In this document: positions 34,528-44,684 of the stretch, one piece after another
How the letters are laid out: every line of letters begins with the position of its first letter
Numbering within the stretch: the first letter of the stretch is position 1
Assembly (NCBI RefSeq): GCF_033115175.1
Contig: NC_084838.1
Span: forward strand, 61,844,468-61,908,467
Length of the DNA stretch: 64,000 nt
Direction: 5' to 3'
From: Lepus europaeus
Taxonomy: Eukaryota; Chordata; Mammalia; Lagomorpha; Leporidae
The notes under the pieces: generated by a model
What the model saw: the letters and a program-made list of their open reading frames with translations, nothing else
What the model was told of the DNA's origin: nothing
The model's database searches: none
Position numbers and translations under genes: made by a program

Positions 34528-35599
34528 AACATCCCTGCAAGTTTAACACACAGAGGATTCAATGTTAATAGAAATGCCATTAATTTATTTTTTATTTTAC
34601 AACAGAAAAAGAGAATCCCGTATACTCTGACACATTCCACAACAATCTTATAGTAATTATTTCTAAGATAAAAAATAAAATATAAGCAGATATTTTAAAC
34701 AAATTTGCAGTCACTAGAAAGAATTTTAGGCCAAAGTCTTAAAACAATAGAAATCTTTAAAATGCATATGATATATAAAAACAGAGATTTAACCTTTTCA
34801 ATTCCAACTTCAAATACTGCTTTCAATTGTCCCACAGATTATAAACTTTACGAAAATCCTCTAGTTACTCTTCACTATTCATTATTATTGAGCCTTCTAG
34901 ATAGACTACTCTTTAGCTAAATACCACTGGGTGACTTCTATGCATGCCTTGTGGAACAGAATAATCAATCAACAAGCTTAAATCACTGAGCTACAAAATC
35001 ATAAAATGTTAAAAACTGATAGCTGTTTAAGCCAGAAAGTTTGGGGATCATTCCTTATGCAAAAAAGTAACAATCAAAACTTTCTTTTCTGGATGCAGAG
35101 GTTTGGTGGTTTTATTCTTTGAACATTTCACACCTACTTTAATACCCACGACACTTATATGATAGAGATTATGAAAATTATGCCTTCTAAAGAATGAACT
35201 GTGATGGAGAAACATTTGCTTATTATGTAAAATAGCATTAGAGAATGCTCAGGTGCTCATTTTATTAAGTGAATTTACAGATTCAGTTCAACTGGAAACA
35301 TACCTCCTGGCAGAAGATAGATTCTTCCTAGAATGAAGGTGCAACCCTTGCACTGATTTATTTATACAGAATAATGCACTAAAATATTTTCCAGGGTTAG
35401 GAGAGGGAGATGAAAGTGAAGTCAGGAGGTAGAAAAGTTCAAAGCACATTAGGAGTATATCTGATAACAAAACTCCTGATTTCTTAAGGACCTTTGTTCT
35501 TGTTTTATTATTATTTTTGTTTGTTTTACTCTAAGCAATCACTGTGTTTCTTACCAATCCATCAGCACTATTTCATATTTGCATATAAGAGATAAAAAT
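34528..35599. other. Unique AT-rich DNA
   Basis: Nothing recognised. Confidence 0.4.
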
Positions 35600-35742
35600 G
35601 TGCTGTACACTGTTATTTAATACTATAACTAGTACTCCAACGGTAGTTTTTTCACTTTGTGTTGCTATATGGGGCAAACTGTTGAAATCTTTACCTAATA
35701 TATACTAAACTGATCTTCTGTATATATATATATATAAAAAAT
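35600..35742 (+). mobile_element. L1 3' UTR internal fragment
   Basis: 'GCTGTACACTGTTATTTAAT', 'ACTAGTACTCCAACGG', 'TCACTTTGTGTTGCTATATG', 'CAAACTGTTGAAATCTTTAC' and 'CTGATCTTCTGTATATATA' are the reverse complement of the segment seen at 21340-21450. It ends in a (TA)n run and lacks the G-rich tract and tail. Confidence 0.82.
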
Positions 35743-35904
35743 CTGACCTCTTAAACTGAAGATAAGAAGAAAAGTAAAGATGTGTACTGGAGCATGACAT
35801 ATTTTGTCTCTACTGAGTTTGAAAGATGAGTTTGTTGAATCCTTGTAGAAGAGCACAATGCATTGCCTGGATCATTGTGCTTGAGTTCTTCAGAGTCTAC
35901 TCAC

Positions 35905-36000
35905 AAATCAGGATGTGCCTCAGAATTCACCTAGGAAATTTCTCAAAATATTTCTCTAAAAATTCTGCTGTGGGATCTGAGAATATGTCTGGCTGTATTG
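35905..36000 (+). repeat. MER5/MER20-like MITE relic
   Basis: 'GTGCCTCAGAATTCACCTAG' and 'TGGGATCTGAGAATATGTCT' follow the 'catcagaatcacctgg ... gggccc..gagaatttgcatt' pattern of old hAT-type MITEs. Confidence 0.5.
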
Positions 36001-36124
36001 TACAAGATTTTTTTGGCATAAAATCCAAAAATCAAAACAAAACACAGAAAATGCAACTCAAACTGACTGATGCATAAAAGGGAATTAATTTCATTGAACA
36101 GTCAACTCTCTAAACTCCTCCCCA

Positions 36125-36480
36125 CTGGTCTTAGTATGCTTTGTGCTGCTATGACAGATTGGGTTGTTTATAAAGAAGAGAGATTCCTGGAGACTTAGAA
36201 ATCTAAGGTCAGGGGCTGCATCTGGTGAGGACTCCCTGCTGCATCAGCCCATGACAGAAGACAGAAGGGCAAGAGAGCATGGTGAGACTAGGAGAACTCA
36301 CTCACTTTCATGCTAAGAGCAATAATACATTAAGGAGGGCAGAGCTCTAATGAAATAATTACTTCATAAAAGTCCCACCTATCACTGTTGCATTGACAAT
36401 TAAGTTTCTAACTCATGAACTCTGAGAACACAAATTGTACCACTACCAATACTTCCTCTCAGGTGCTTTCCAATATAGCT
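36125..36480 (-). repeat. MaLR-like LTR relic (MST/MLT1 type)
   Basis: 'GTGCTGCTATGACAGATTGG', 'TTGTTTATAAAGAAGAGAGA', 'GCATCTGGTGAGGACTCC', 'CCATGACAGAAGACAGAAGG', 'GAGAACTCACTCACTTTCAT' and 'TCTAATGAAATAATTACTTC' are the reverse-strand order of MST/THE1-class LTRs. Old solitary LTR, non-coding. Confidence 0.65.
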
Positions 36481-37009
36481 TAAGATTCATGGGGTTCATG
36501 TGGTTGTGAGGAGTCAGATGGGTTAATAGATAATCAGGGGATCCCAATGGAATTTGGGGTGTAAAATATTTGCTTCCTTCCCCAGAATCTTTAGCAAGAA
36601 CAAATAGGCTACCCATCTTTCTTTCTTCAGAATCTCCAAATTTACCATGAGAATAGCAAGGGAGCTCTTCCTGAGCTCACAGCTTATTGAGAAAACAAGT
36701 TACCTATCCCACCCTTAGCATCCAAAAAGGATGGAGAATTGTAAATCAGGTCTTTTGTTGAGTTTATCTCCAACTTGTTGATTGACATTTTGGTCTCCAA
36801 GATTGTATTTAAAAACCAAATGCTAGAATGCTATGGGGACTTTTGGGCAGTTATTTCCTCTCTTGGAAGCCCACCCTCAATGCTGCTCTGGCTGGAGGTC
36901 TTCGACTTTAATAAATACTTTTAAATTTCTTTGCTGTCCACTTGGAAATTCTTCTTCCATTTAAGACAAAGAATCGAGGTAACAATAATTTCTTCGCAGC
37001 TGTTTTCCA
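36481..37009. other. Unique DNA
   Basis: Nothing recognised. Confidence 0.4.
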
Positions 37010-37265
37010 GTAACATTGTGATGTAGTAGTTTAAGCCCCTAACTGCCACACCAGCCTTCCTTATGGGTGCTGGCTCAAGTCCCAGGTGTTCCACTACTGA
37101 TTCCACTCTCTACTAATGCACCTGAGAAAGCAGTGGAAGGTGACTTAAGTACTTGGGCCCCTGCCACCCATATGGGAGACCTAGATGGAGTTCCTAGCTC
37201 CTTGCTTCTGCAGGGTCTGAGCCAGGTCATTACGGTCATTTGGGGAGTGAGTCAGGAGATGGAAG

Positions 37266-37303
<38 letters not shown>

Positions 37304-37347
37304 TCTCTCTCTGTAACTTTGCCTTTCAGATAAAGAAATCTCTATGA
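37010..37347 (+). mobile_element. CSINE, type B, with (CT)n expansion
   Basis: 'CATTGTGATGTAGTAGTTTA', 'CTTATGGGTGCTGGCTCAAG', 'CCCATATGGGAGACC', a CT run at about 37269-37311, 'TAACTTTGCCTTTCAGATAA'. Its tail is the target of the next SINE. Confidence 0.9.
37332..37347. repeat. 16-bp TSD, left
   Basis: AAAGAAATCTCTATGA, identical to 37698-37713. It starts inside the tail of the preceding SINE. Confidence 0.9.
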
Positions 37348-37697
37348 GCCAGCGCCGCAGCTCAATAGGCTAATCCTCCGCCTTGCGGCACCGGCACACC
37401 AGGTTCTAGTCCCGGTCGGGGCACCGGATTCTGTCCCGGTTGCCCCTCTTCCAGTCCAGCTCTCTGCTGTGGCCCGGGAGTGCAGTGGAGGATGGCCCAA
37501 GTACTTGGGTCCTGCACCCCATGGGAGACCAGGAGAAGCACCTGGCTCCTGCCATCGGATCAGCGTGGTGCGCCGGCCGCAGTGCGCCAACCGCTGTGGC
37601 CATTGGAGGGTGAACCAACGGCAAAAAGGAAGACCTTTCTCTCTGTCTCTTTCTCTCACTGTCCACTCTGCCTGTCAAAAACTAAAAAGAAAAAAAA
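37348..37697 (+). mobile_element. CSINE, type A, young
   Basis: 'CAGCGCCGCAGCTCAATAGG', 'CTAATCCTCCGCCTTGCGGC', 'GTGCGCCGGCCGCAGTGCGC', 'CTCTGCCTGTCAAAAA'. CpG-rich with a perfect 16-bp TSD. Confidence 0.95.
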
Positions 37698-37787
37698 AAA
37701 GAAATCTCTATGAAAAAAGATTCACAGTTACATTTCTATCCTTACATAACTGCTATTCATAGATGAGCCATGTAAGTACTCATTTTT

Positions 37788-37801
37788 AAAATTCAAATGC
37801 A
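37788..37801. repeat. 14-bp TSD, left
   Basis: AAAATTCAAATGCA, identical to 38143-38156. Confidence 0.9.
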
Positions 37802-38142
37802 GGCCGGCGCCGTGGCTTAACAGGCTAATCCTCCGCCTTGCGGCGCCGGCACACCGGGTTCTAGTCCCGGTTGGGGCGCCGGGTTCTATCCCGGTTGCCC
37901 CTCTTCCAGGCCAGCTCTCTGCTGTGGCCCGGGAAGGCAGTGGAGGATGGCCCAAGTCCTTGGGCCCTGCACCCGCATGGGAGACCAGGGGAAGCATCTG
38001 GCTCCTGGCTTCGGATCAGTGCGATGCGCTGGCCGCAGCGGCCATTGGAGGGTGAACCAACGGCAAAAAGGAAGACCTTTCTCTCTGTCTCTTTCACTAT
38101 CCACTCTGCCTGTCAAAATAAATAAATAAAAAAAATTAAAAA
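37802..38142 (+). mobile_element. CSINE, type A, young
   Basis: 'GGCCGGCGCCGTGGCTTAAC', 'AGGCTAATCCTCCGCCTTGC', 'GCGATGCGCTGGCCGCAGCG', 'CTGCCTGTCAAAATAAATAA'. One of the least decayed copies. It forms an inverted pair with 38218-38576. Confidence 0.95.
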
Positions 38143-38156
38143 AAAATTCAAATGCA
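38143..38156. repeat. 14-bp TSD, right
   Basis: Perfect copy of 37788-37801. Confidence 0.9.
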
Positions 38157-38217
38157 AACTCTTTGATAAGCATTAATGTTTTCTCAATTTATTCAAATAC
38201 ATCCAATGAACATCATC

Positions 38218-38576
38218 TTTTTTTTTTTTTTTTTTTTTTTTGTTATTTTTGACAGGCAGAGTGGACAGTGAGAGAGAGAGACAGAGAGAAAGGTCTTCCT
38301 TTTCCACTGGTTCACCCTCCAATGGCCGCCGCGGTAGTACGCTGCGGCCGGCGCACCGCACTGTTCCGATGGCAGGAGCCAGGTGCTTATCCTGGTCTCC
38401 CATGGGGTGCAGAGCCCAAACACTTGGGCTATCCTCCACTGCACTCCCTGGCCACAGCAGAGAGCTGGCCTGGAAGAGGGGCAACCGGGACAGGATCGGT
38501 GCCCCGACCGGGACTAGAACCCGGTGTGCCGGCGCCGCAAGGCGGAGGATTAGCCTGTTGAGCCACGGCGCCGGCC
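38218..38576 (-). mobile_element. CSINE, type A, young, long tail
   Basis: A 20+ nt T-run, 'GACAGGCAGAGTGGACAGTG', 'CCGCCGCGGTAGTACGCTGC', 'CGGCGCCGCAAGGCGGAGGA', 'GAGCCACGGCGCCGGCC'. CATCTTTTTTTTT occurs on both sides (from 38214 and from 38577) as a T-rich TSD. Confidence 0.95.
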
Positions 38577-38581
38577 CATCT

Positions 38582-39570
38582 TTTTTTTTTTAATCTGGAC
38601 CCTGCCCTCTAAGACAGCCTTTGTCCTGGGAACTCTCTTTTTTCTCTCTTTTCTAATCAATATCTTATTTCCTGGCTTGCACATCTTGCCCTTTCTTGAT
38701 TTACCCCCTTTATTTTGGCAAATAGAAGATAATGTTTTCAGATACTACACATACACAAAGTGTTAGATACCTTTAGTTGGCATACATAGCTAACTGAGCT
38801 TAGAGTTTATGAATAGGGAATCTATTATCTGGGAATTTGAAAGCAGATATCCTTTGTCTTCTAACTCCCAGTAGTGCTATTGCTAAGTCCAAAAACATTG
38901 TGATTCTTTATTCTTTATTTGACCATGTGTTTTCTCTTGAGTAGCTTGCAGACTCTTATCTTTTCTCCCAAATGTTTGAAATTTCACAATTGCATGTCTT
39001 AGTTTAGATCTATTTTGATCCATTTTGATGTCAGGAGGGAACTTTGAAGTCTGAAAACTCATGACCTTTAGTTCTGGGAAATTTTCTTGAATTGTTTACA
39101 CAGTGATTTGCCTCCCTTTGTTTCCTATCTTTGCATCTCTGAAAATTTGGACTTCCCAGGCTGATCTTGTTTTCTTATCTTTTCTCTACTATTTTCTATT
39201 TTTTGTGTATACTTTATATCCTGAAAGATTTCAACTTATCAATCTAAAATTTCCAAAGCTGTTTTTTATTTCTACCATTGCTTTTACTTTCCCAAACTAT
39301 TTTTTCTCTGTTTACAAAAAACATTATTTTTTTAAATGAATGAGTTCTTTTTTTTCTTCTGAACATAGTTGTTTTTTTTTTTTTTTTGACGTGTTATTCT
39401 TCCTATCCGATGTTTTCCAAGTCACATCTAACTCTGTGTATTTAGGTTTCTCTTTCATGATTGCAGCTTTCCTCAATTATCTAATGTTTCTTGATTCTGT
39501 AGTGATAGACTGCATGACCATTCATAAAAATTCCTGTTGTTTCTTCATATTTGAGTATTGTAGCTGACCT
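38582..39570. repeat. T-rich segment, probably an unassigned ancient repeat
   Basis: 'CTCATGACCTTTAGTTCTGG', 'GAAATTTTCTTGAATTGTTT' and 'TTTTCTTATCTTTTCTCTAC' have the wording of a common ancient mammalian repeat, but I cannot name the family. A T15 run is at about 39372-39386. Short frames are low-complexity. Confidence 0.35.
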
Positions 39571-39599
39571 CAAATGTAAATTTTCAGCGATTCCTTCCA

Positions 39600-39858
39600 T
39601 CTTTATGTACCTCCCCTCTCTTGAATATAGACTGGTCACATGATTTCTTTTGATCAAAACAATGCAGAAATGATGTCATACCAGTTTCAGCTGTAAGTCA
39701 TAAGAGGACTGCAAACTTCTATTGAAATGTTTTCACCACCATGCAAGGAAGGGTGGCCTAGACTACAAAATAATAAGTAACATGTAGAAGAATTATTCAC
39801 ATGAAGGAGAATAAAGGTACTCTGATCAACAGCTGATACAAACTGTCATATATGGAAA
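39600..39858 (+). repeat. MLT1-type LTR relic, 5' part
   Basis: 'GACTGGTCACATGATTTC', 'TTGATCAAAACAATGCAG', 'AAATGATGTCATACC' and 'GCTGTAAGTCATAAGAGG' follow the MLT1-type order (ggtcatgtgacttgctttggccaatgaa..., agaagtgat). Its likely 3' end is at 40367-40420 ('GTAATAGATAACTGATTA'). Confidence 0.45.
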
Positions 39859-40366
39859 TGTTACTGGAGAAGCAAGGGCCGTTGTCTTTAAGCAAGAAAG
39901 AATTCAGGCATGAGACAGAGCAGTGGAAAGCAAAGTAGCAAGGTTTATTAGGGTAGGAACATCCATAAGAATGGATGGGCACCTCTCCAGACAGAACCTG
40001 AGGGAGAGTGTGTAGTCCACATTTAGGCTGGGGCTTTTAAGGGGATGGGTCTTGCCCCCTGGAAGGTCATCAGGATCTGGGCAGGACTTTGAAGTACAGA
40101 TACTGGGCTGCATCTGGAAGGTTATCTGGGTGACTTTGAAATGTGGATGCTGGACCACTGTAGATGTCAATTCCTTTGGCCCTTGTCACACAACACAAGC
40201 TAATTTCTGACTTCCTACCTAACACAAAGAGGCCATATCCTGGATGTGACAACCTTCACTGAGTTCAAGGTTAAATGCAGGCACCTCAGTGACTGGGTCT
40301 GAACCAAGAGAGCAGAAGAGTCATCCTGCTGAGTCAAGCCAACCTTTAGAAATATGAAAAGTAACA
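39859..40366 (-). repeat. Probable solitary LTR inserted in the MLT1-type relic
   Basis: About 508 bp with inverted ends TGTTAC...GTAACA. Contains 'AAGTAGCAAGGTTTATTAGG' (TTTATT at 39944-39949 would be AATAAA on the minus strand, an LTR polyadenylation signal). No matching 4-6 bp TSD was found, so the ends are uncertain. No protein is encoded. Confidence 0.4.
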
Positions 40367-40420
40367 CTTCAATATCTATGTAGTACATCACTAAGCTCTG
40401 AGTAATAGATAACTGATTAG
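40367..40420 (+). repeat. MLT1-type LTR relic, 3' end
   Basis: 'CATCACTAAGCTCTGAG' and 'TAATAGATAACTGATTA' resemble the end of MLT1-type LTRs and complete the piece at 39600-39858. Confidence 0.4.
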
Positions 40421-40435
40421 GGAATGTTATATATT

Positions 40436-40715
40436 CCTTGCTTTATGACATTAGCTTGGTCATGTGACATGCTTTGATCAAAGAAATGTTAGAAGTGATG
40501 CCTGTCATTTCTGAGATATAGCTTTAAGAATGAATGTACAGTGTGATGTTCACTGTTCCTACATACAAAACCAAAACAAACCAAAAAGTAAATTTATCTA
40601 TTGATGCTGTTCCCAAGGAGCATGGGGTCAAATTGAAGCTGACATTGACCAGAGCACTACATTACATGTGGAGATCATGTGTCACTCCAATACAATCTAA
40701 TCCTCGTGTTGCCTG
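40436..40715 (+). repeat. Second MLT1-type LTR relic
   Basis: 'CTTGGTCATGTGACATGC', 'TTTGATCAAAGAAATGTTAG', 'AAGTGATGCCTGTCATTTC' and 'AGCTTTAAGAATGAATG' repeat the pattern of 39630-39705. Confidence 0.45.
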
Positions 40716-42050
40716 ATACAAAGACTCAATAACCAGAAGGAAACTTAGGCACATGATCACCCTATGAGATTCCCTGTAGGTAATCTGGCAGGTGCTCCAA
40801 GTTTCCCATCCAGAAATGAAGGACTTACTTTCCCCACTTCTATAACTGCTGACAATTCAAAGTCCTCAGTTAGCACATAGCTTGGGGATTTGCTCTTAAA
40901 CAGAGAAAACTTTCTCACCAAAGTCATACACTTTTCGTGGGGCAACCTACACCCAGTGATTAGTCAAAATGAAAAGTAAAACCCAATCACTGTGTCATAA
41001 TGCAGAACAATTCTGAAGGACCATGCCTGCTTTATAATTTTCCATGGGATCATTTTGAGATGTGATCACAGCCCAACTATCTCTCCCCAGTCCTGCCTCC
41101 TTCCCTTTTTCTCCATTCCATGGTTGTGGCTCCCATGAACCCTTCCTAGTTAACTTTCTGCAAGGTAATCTCCATTTTGGAGGCAATTTCATGGAGAACA
41201 TAACTTGGCATAGTTTCTGTTGTTTTATTTTTGTGGTTTTAAGGAGTACCTGATATCAATACCTTCATGAATTTTATTTTACATTGATGGTATTCTTCAA
41301 TAAAGAATTTTCCAATATGATGCTTAAGGAAACAGATCAGGTGGTTAGTGCTCTGGGAAATGAATTCAGGAGACTCTTACATGTTAATAATTCCTTTGTC
41401 AGTCTTCAGTTTAATATCCCTGCTTTCAGTGCAGTAGCCTGGCCCTTAACTCTACCCAATTAACCCCCCAGGTCAGAGACCTTAGTTTTTACCCTCCACA
41501 AAGAATACGCTCGCCATCTCCTGCCATGACAAAAGGGACAATAATACTGTTGTGTTGAATGCATTAGGAGATCTAGGAGCATATTTCTGCTTAAAGATAC
41601 TTTCAGTCAATCCTACTTTCACTCTTTATTTTCAGAAGCAACTGATGCCACTAATTCCAAAGCCTGCAATGGAAGTCAAGTGGTTTGCAGCTTTCATTCC
41701 TTTCTAACTTCCAGAATGCTTTTAATGTAATCTCCTCTCCCAATATTGTTCCCTTTTTAAGCCTGTTTAATACAACCTTATCCATTAAGTCTCAATTCAG
41801 GAATGAAAGGAAATATGTATGTTTGAATCAGCCACTTTAATTAGAACTCCTATATATTTACTCTCCTATATATGCATTAGAAGTACTGGTTCAATTTCTT
41901 CTTAAAATGTTTTCTATGAAAATCTTTATTAGAATTACATTTAAATTGTAAATTAACACAAGAAAACTGAGTTTTCTTATTAACACCAAAACGTAATTTT
42001 CCATTTATTCAAATCCTTTATGAATGTAAATCTAGTAATACAATCTTTTA
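40716..42050. other. Unique AT-rich DNA
   Basis: No exon, RNA gene or repeat recognised. Confidence 0.4.
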
Positions 42051-42062
42051 AAGATATGTCTT
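42051..42062. repeat. 12-bp TSD, left
   Basis: AAGATATGTCTT, identical to 42239-42250. Confidence 0.9.
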
Positions 42063-42238
42063 TACTGAGGCCAGCGCTTTGGCACAGCAGTTTGGGTCAC
42101 CACCTGCAATGCCAGCAACCCATATGAGTGCCAGTTCGGCTAAGCGATGTTGAGGCCACTTGGGAGTGAACTAGTGGATGGAAGATCTCACTCTAACTCT
42201 CTCACTCTCTGTGTCTTTGAAATAAATAATTTTTAAAA
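42063..42238 (+). mobile_element. CSINE, type B, internally deleted, with intact TSD
   Basis: Head 'GGCCAGCGCTTTGGCACAGC' and 'CCCATATGAGTGCCAGTTCG' are followed almost at once by 'CACTTGGGAGTGAACTAGTG' and the tail 'AAATAAATAATTTTTAAA'. About 150 bp of the middle is missing, yet both ends and the TSD are present. Confidence 0.92.
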
Positions 42239-42307
42239 AAGATATGTCTTATGTTTTAAAAGTATTCCACTATTTTATACTTTCCATTGATTTTAAAAAT
42301 AAGATCT

Positions 42308-42960
42308 TTTCTCCCGCGGGCGGCGGCGGCAAGGCCAGTGCACGCTGGGCAGGAGCCGCAGAGACCCCGAGCCCCGCGGTCGGGTTGCATTGCACGGGGG
42401 CTGCCCTTACAGGGCTACTGCTTACCGCGCGTCACTCGCCCTGTGACATCTTGGCTTCTGGCTCAGTGCTGTCTTGGGGGTGGGTGTGAGGCAACTTTCT
42501 GAGGAGTTGGTGCCCAGGAATCCCACACTGTAATTTCTGCAGTTCCCTGAAACCTCCCACGCCAGAATCTCCCGTCTGGCAGCCAGTGAGCGAGGGCTCG
42601 GCCTCCTCCTGCAACCTGCGTAGTTGGGCCAGGCCGTGAGGGTGTTCTGCCCTCCAAGCACCTGCTGGGCCCCGGGGTAGCCCAAGGCCAAGCCAGGGCA
42701 GCCTAGTTCCCTAGCTGCGCCCGATCCCAGACACCCAGTGTCCTTGGATGAACGACTGGGGCCTTTCAGCCTGTTTCCTCTAAGCAAATGAGAAGAAGAG
42801 GCCCACCTACCTCACAGACCAGAAGCTCCTCAAACGCCAGAAGCCATGGTTATGTAGCTGCAGTGCCCAGCTGGCTGGATTCAGGGGCTAGAATCTATGG
42901 CACTCAGGCTCAGAGATAGATGTGACAACTCTCTCTCCCACCGGCCCGCCCCAAGCAAAT
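42308..42960 (-). repeat. GC-rich interspersed repeat, copy 1 (family not identified)
   Basis: Abrupt GC-rich block in AT-rich DNA, with a CpG-dense edge 'CCCGCGGGCGGCGGCGGC'. The segment of about 42535-42705 matches the reverse complement of 44223-44397 closely (for example GTGGGAGGTTTCAGGGAACT on the minus strand). It could be part of an L1 5' UTR, which is GC-rich and often lost, or another mobile element. The 121-codon frame at 42422-42787 has no recognisable domain. Confidence 0.55.
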
Positions 42961-42970
42961 CCCAACCACT

Positions 42971-43225
42971 GGGGCTGGAGCTGAGGTGTAGCAAATAAAG
43001 AGGTCGTGTGCAACATTGGCATCCTATATGAGTGCCGGTTTGAGGCCCAGATGCTCTGCTTCCCGTCCAGCTTCCTGCTAATGTGCCTGGGAAGGCAGTG
43101 GAAGAGGTTCAAGAGCTTAGGCCCCCTGCACCCACATGGAAGACCCAGAAGAAGCTCCTGGCTCTTGGCTTCAGCCCACAACTAGGGGTTGTGGCCAGCT
43201 GGGGAGTGAACCAGCAGATGGAACA

Positions 43226-43256
<31 letters not shown>

Positions 43257-43350
43257 TCCCCTCTCTCTCCCTCTCCCTCTCCCCCCTGCCTCCATCCCTC
43301 CCTCCCTCCTCCCATAACTCTGCCTCCAAAATAAATAAATAAATAAATAA
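42971..43350 (+). mobile_element. CSINE, type B, with large CT expansion
   Basis: 'GGGGCTGGAGCTGAGGTGTA', 'CATCCTATATGAGTGCCGG', 'GAAGAAGCTCCTGGCTCTTG', a polypyrimidine tract of about 85 bp (43229-43313), 'AAATAAATAAATAAATAAAT' tail. Confidence 0.9.
43229..43313. repeat. Polypyrimidine (CT)n/(CCCT)n tract inside the SINE
   Basis: Eleven or more CT units, then CCCTCTCCCTCTCCCCCCTG and TCCCTCCCTCC. The SINE's CT region has grown well beyond normal. Mirror-like pyrimidine tracts of this kind can form triplex DNA. Confidence 0.9.
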
Positions 43351-44219
43351 GAGATTTTTTTTATTACATTTACTATGTTTGTGATTAAATAAGGAAGAGA
43401 TTGAGTTTGGGATATCAATTTTGCAACTGGGCATTCTATGATCAGAATCTGCTCAGTACCTAGGGGATTTCACTACAGAAATGGGAGAACCCCTATTTTG
43501 GGTACAGTATAAGTGACATTTGAAAAATGGCAGTCAAACTACAGGGGTCACATTAGAAGTCTGCCTGCATGCCACCCTCCTGATCCTTCAAGATTCTGGA
43601 AATCAAACATAGATTTCCACTATAGTCCCTCAATTTTACTGACTCCAGGGACTGTGGCTTGGTTTTTTTGTTTTGTTTTGTTTTTGAATGTTTCTGCAGT
43701 ATCTTCTTATTACAGCTCAGGTGGACTCTTAGGAGACTTTAATGTTTCTACAAAAAAAAAAAAAATTGCTTCTTCCTCTAGCCCATCTATGAGAAACTTA
43801 TAATTCTGAGATATAAGCCAATAGGGGAAGCCAGAAATAGGAAGGAAATTGTAGTCAACTGCATTCAAAGATGGTCACATTTTCCCTAAGTTCCATGACA
43901 ATGCCATATGACTTTGCCTTTTCTCCAGGAAAAGATGGAGGACTCTCTCCATCTCCCCAACCCCATGCCTAGGTCATATCAGCTGTCAAATGTTTTGAAT
44001 AGATCCATATTTAAACCACTGTTCTGCCTCAACCTGTTGCTAATTCTGGATCTTCTTGCTATACAAACTTCCTTAACTGGAATGAAATGTAACTATTGTG
44101 AATGATTCACAAAAGTATTCCTTCTGATAGCTATTTGAAAAAGAAATAACATTATTGTTACTGAAGGATTTTACTACAGTAATTTTTAATTTTTTAAATC
44201 TTGAATTAGGCTTTTAATC
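43351..44219. other. Unique DNA
   Basis: An A13 run at 43752-43765 and a TTTTG run near 43663-43684; no exon or repeat family recognised. Confidence 0.4.
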
Positions 44220-44222
44220 TTG

Positions 44223-44398
44223 AACTAGGCGGCCCGGGCTTGGCCTCAGGCTGCCCCGGGGGCCCAGCAGGTGCTTGGAGGGCGGAAGCCGCCCTCACGG
44301 CCTGGCCTAACTACGCAGGTTGCAGGAGGAGGCCAGGCCCTCCCTCACTGGCTGCCAGACGGGAGTTTCTGGTGTGGGAGGTTTCAGGGAACTGCGGA
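44223..44398 (+). repeat. GC-rich interspersed repeat, copy 2 (inverted relative to copy 1)
   Basis: 'AACTAGGCGGCCCGGGCTTG', 'GGGCCCAGCAGGTGCTTGGA', 'TGCAGGAGGAGGCCAGGCCC' and 'GTGGGAGGTTTCAGGGAACT' match the minus strand of 42535-42705. Ends sharply at the SINE that follows. Confidence 0.65.
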
Positions 44399-44402
44399 AA
44401 CC

Positions 44403-44684
44403 TTTGCAAAGAGGCAGAGAGACAGAGTAAGAGAGATATTCCATTTGCTGGTTCACTCTGCAAATGCCTGCAACAGCCAGGGCTGGGTAGGTCAAAACCA
44501 GGAGCCTAGAGTCCAATCCAGATCCTCCATATTGGCGGCACAGACCTGGCTCCTGGAGTCATCACCTGCTGCCTTAAAGGTTCACATTAGCAGGAAGAGC
44601 GATGGGACTCAAACTAAGCCCAGCCCCACAGGCTGTGGGTATCCCACAAGGTGACTTAGTCTCTGTGCCAAATGTCTGCCCCCA
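44403..44684 (-). mobile_element. CSINE, type C, tail-truncated
   Basis: 'GAGGCAGAGAGACAGAGTAA', 'TTGCTGGTTCACTCTGCAAA', 'GGTTCACATTAGCAGGAAG', 'GACTTAGTCTCTGTGCCAAA'. The A-tail region is missing at the junction with the GC-rich repeat. Confidence 0.87.

Noticed and set aside
37342..38593. Many overlapping 75-117-codon frames on both strands
   Set aside because: All are readings of the four clustered CSINEs; the same peptide-like strings recur at every copy.
42308..42500. A second CpG-island promoter
   Set aside because: CpG-dense edge is short, and the adjoining part recurs inverted at 44.2 kb, so a repeat is the better explanation; promoter activity of the repeat is left open in the findings.
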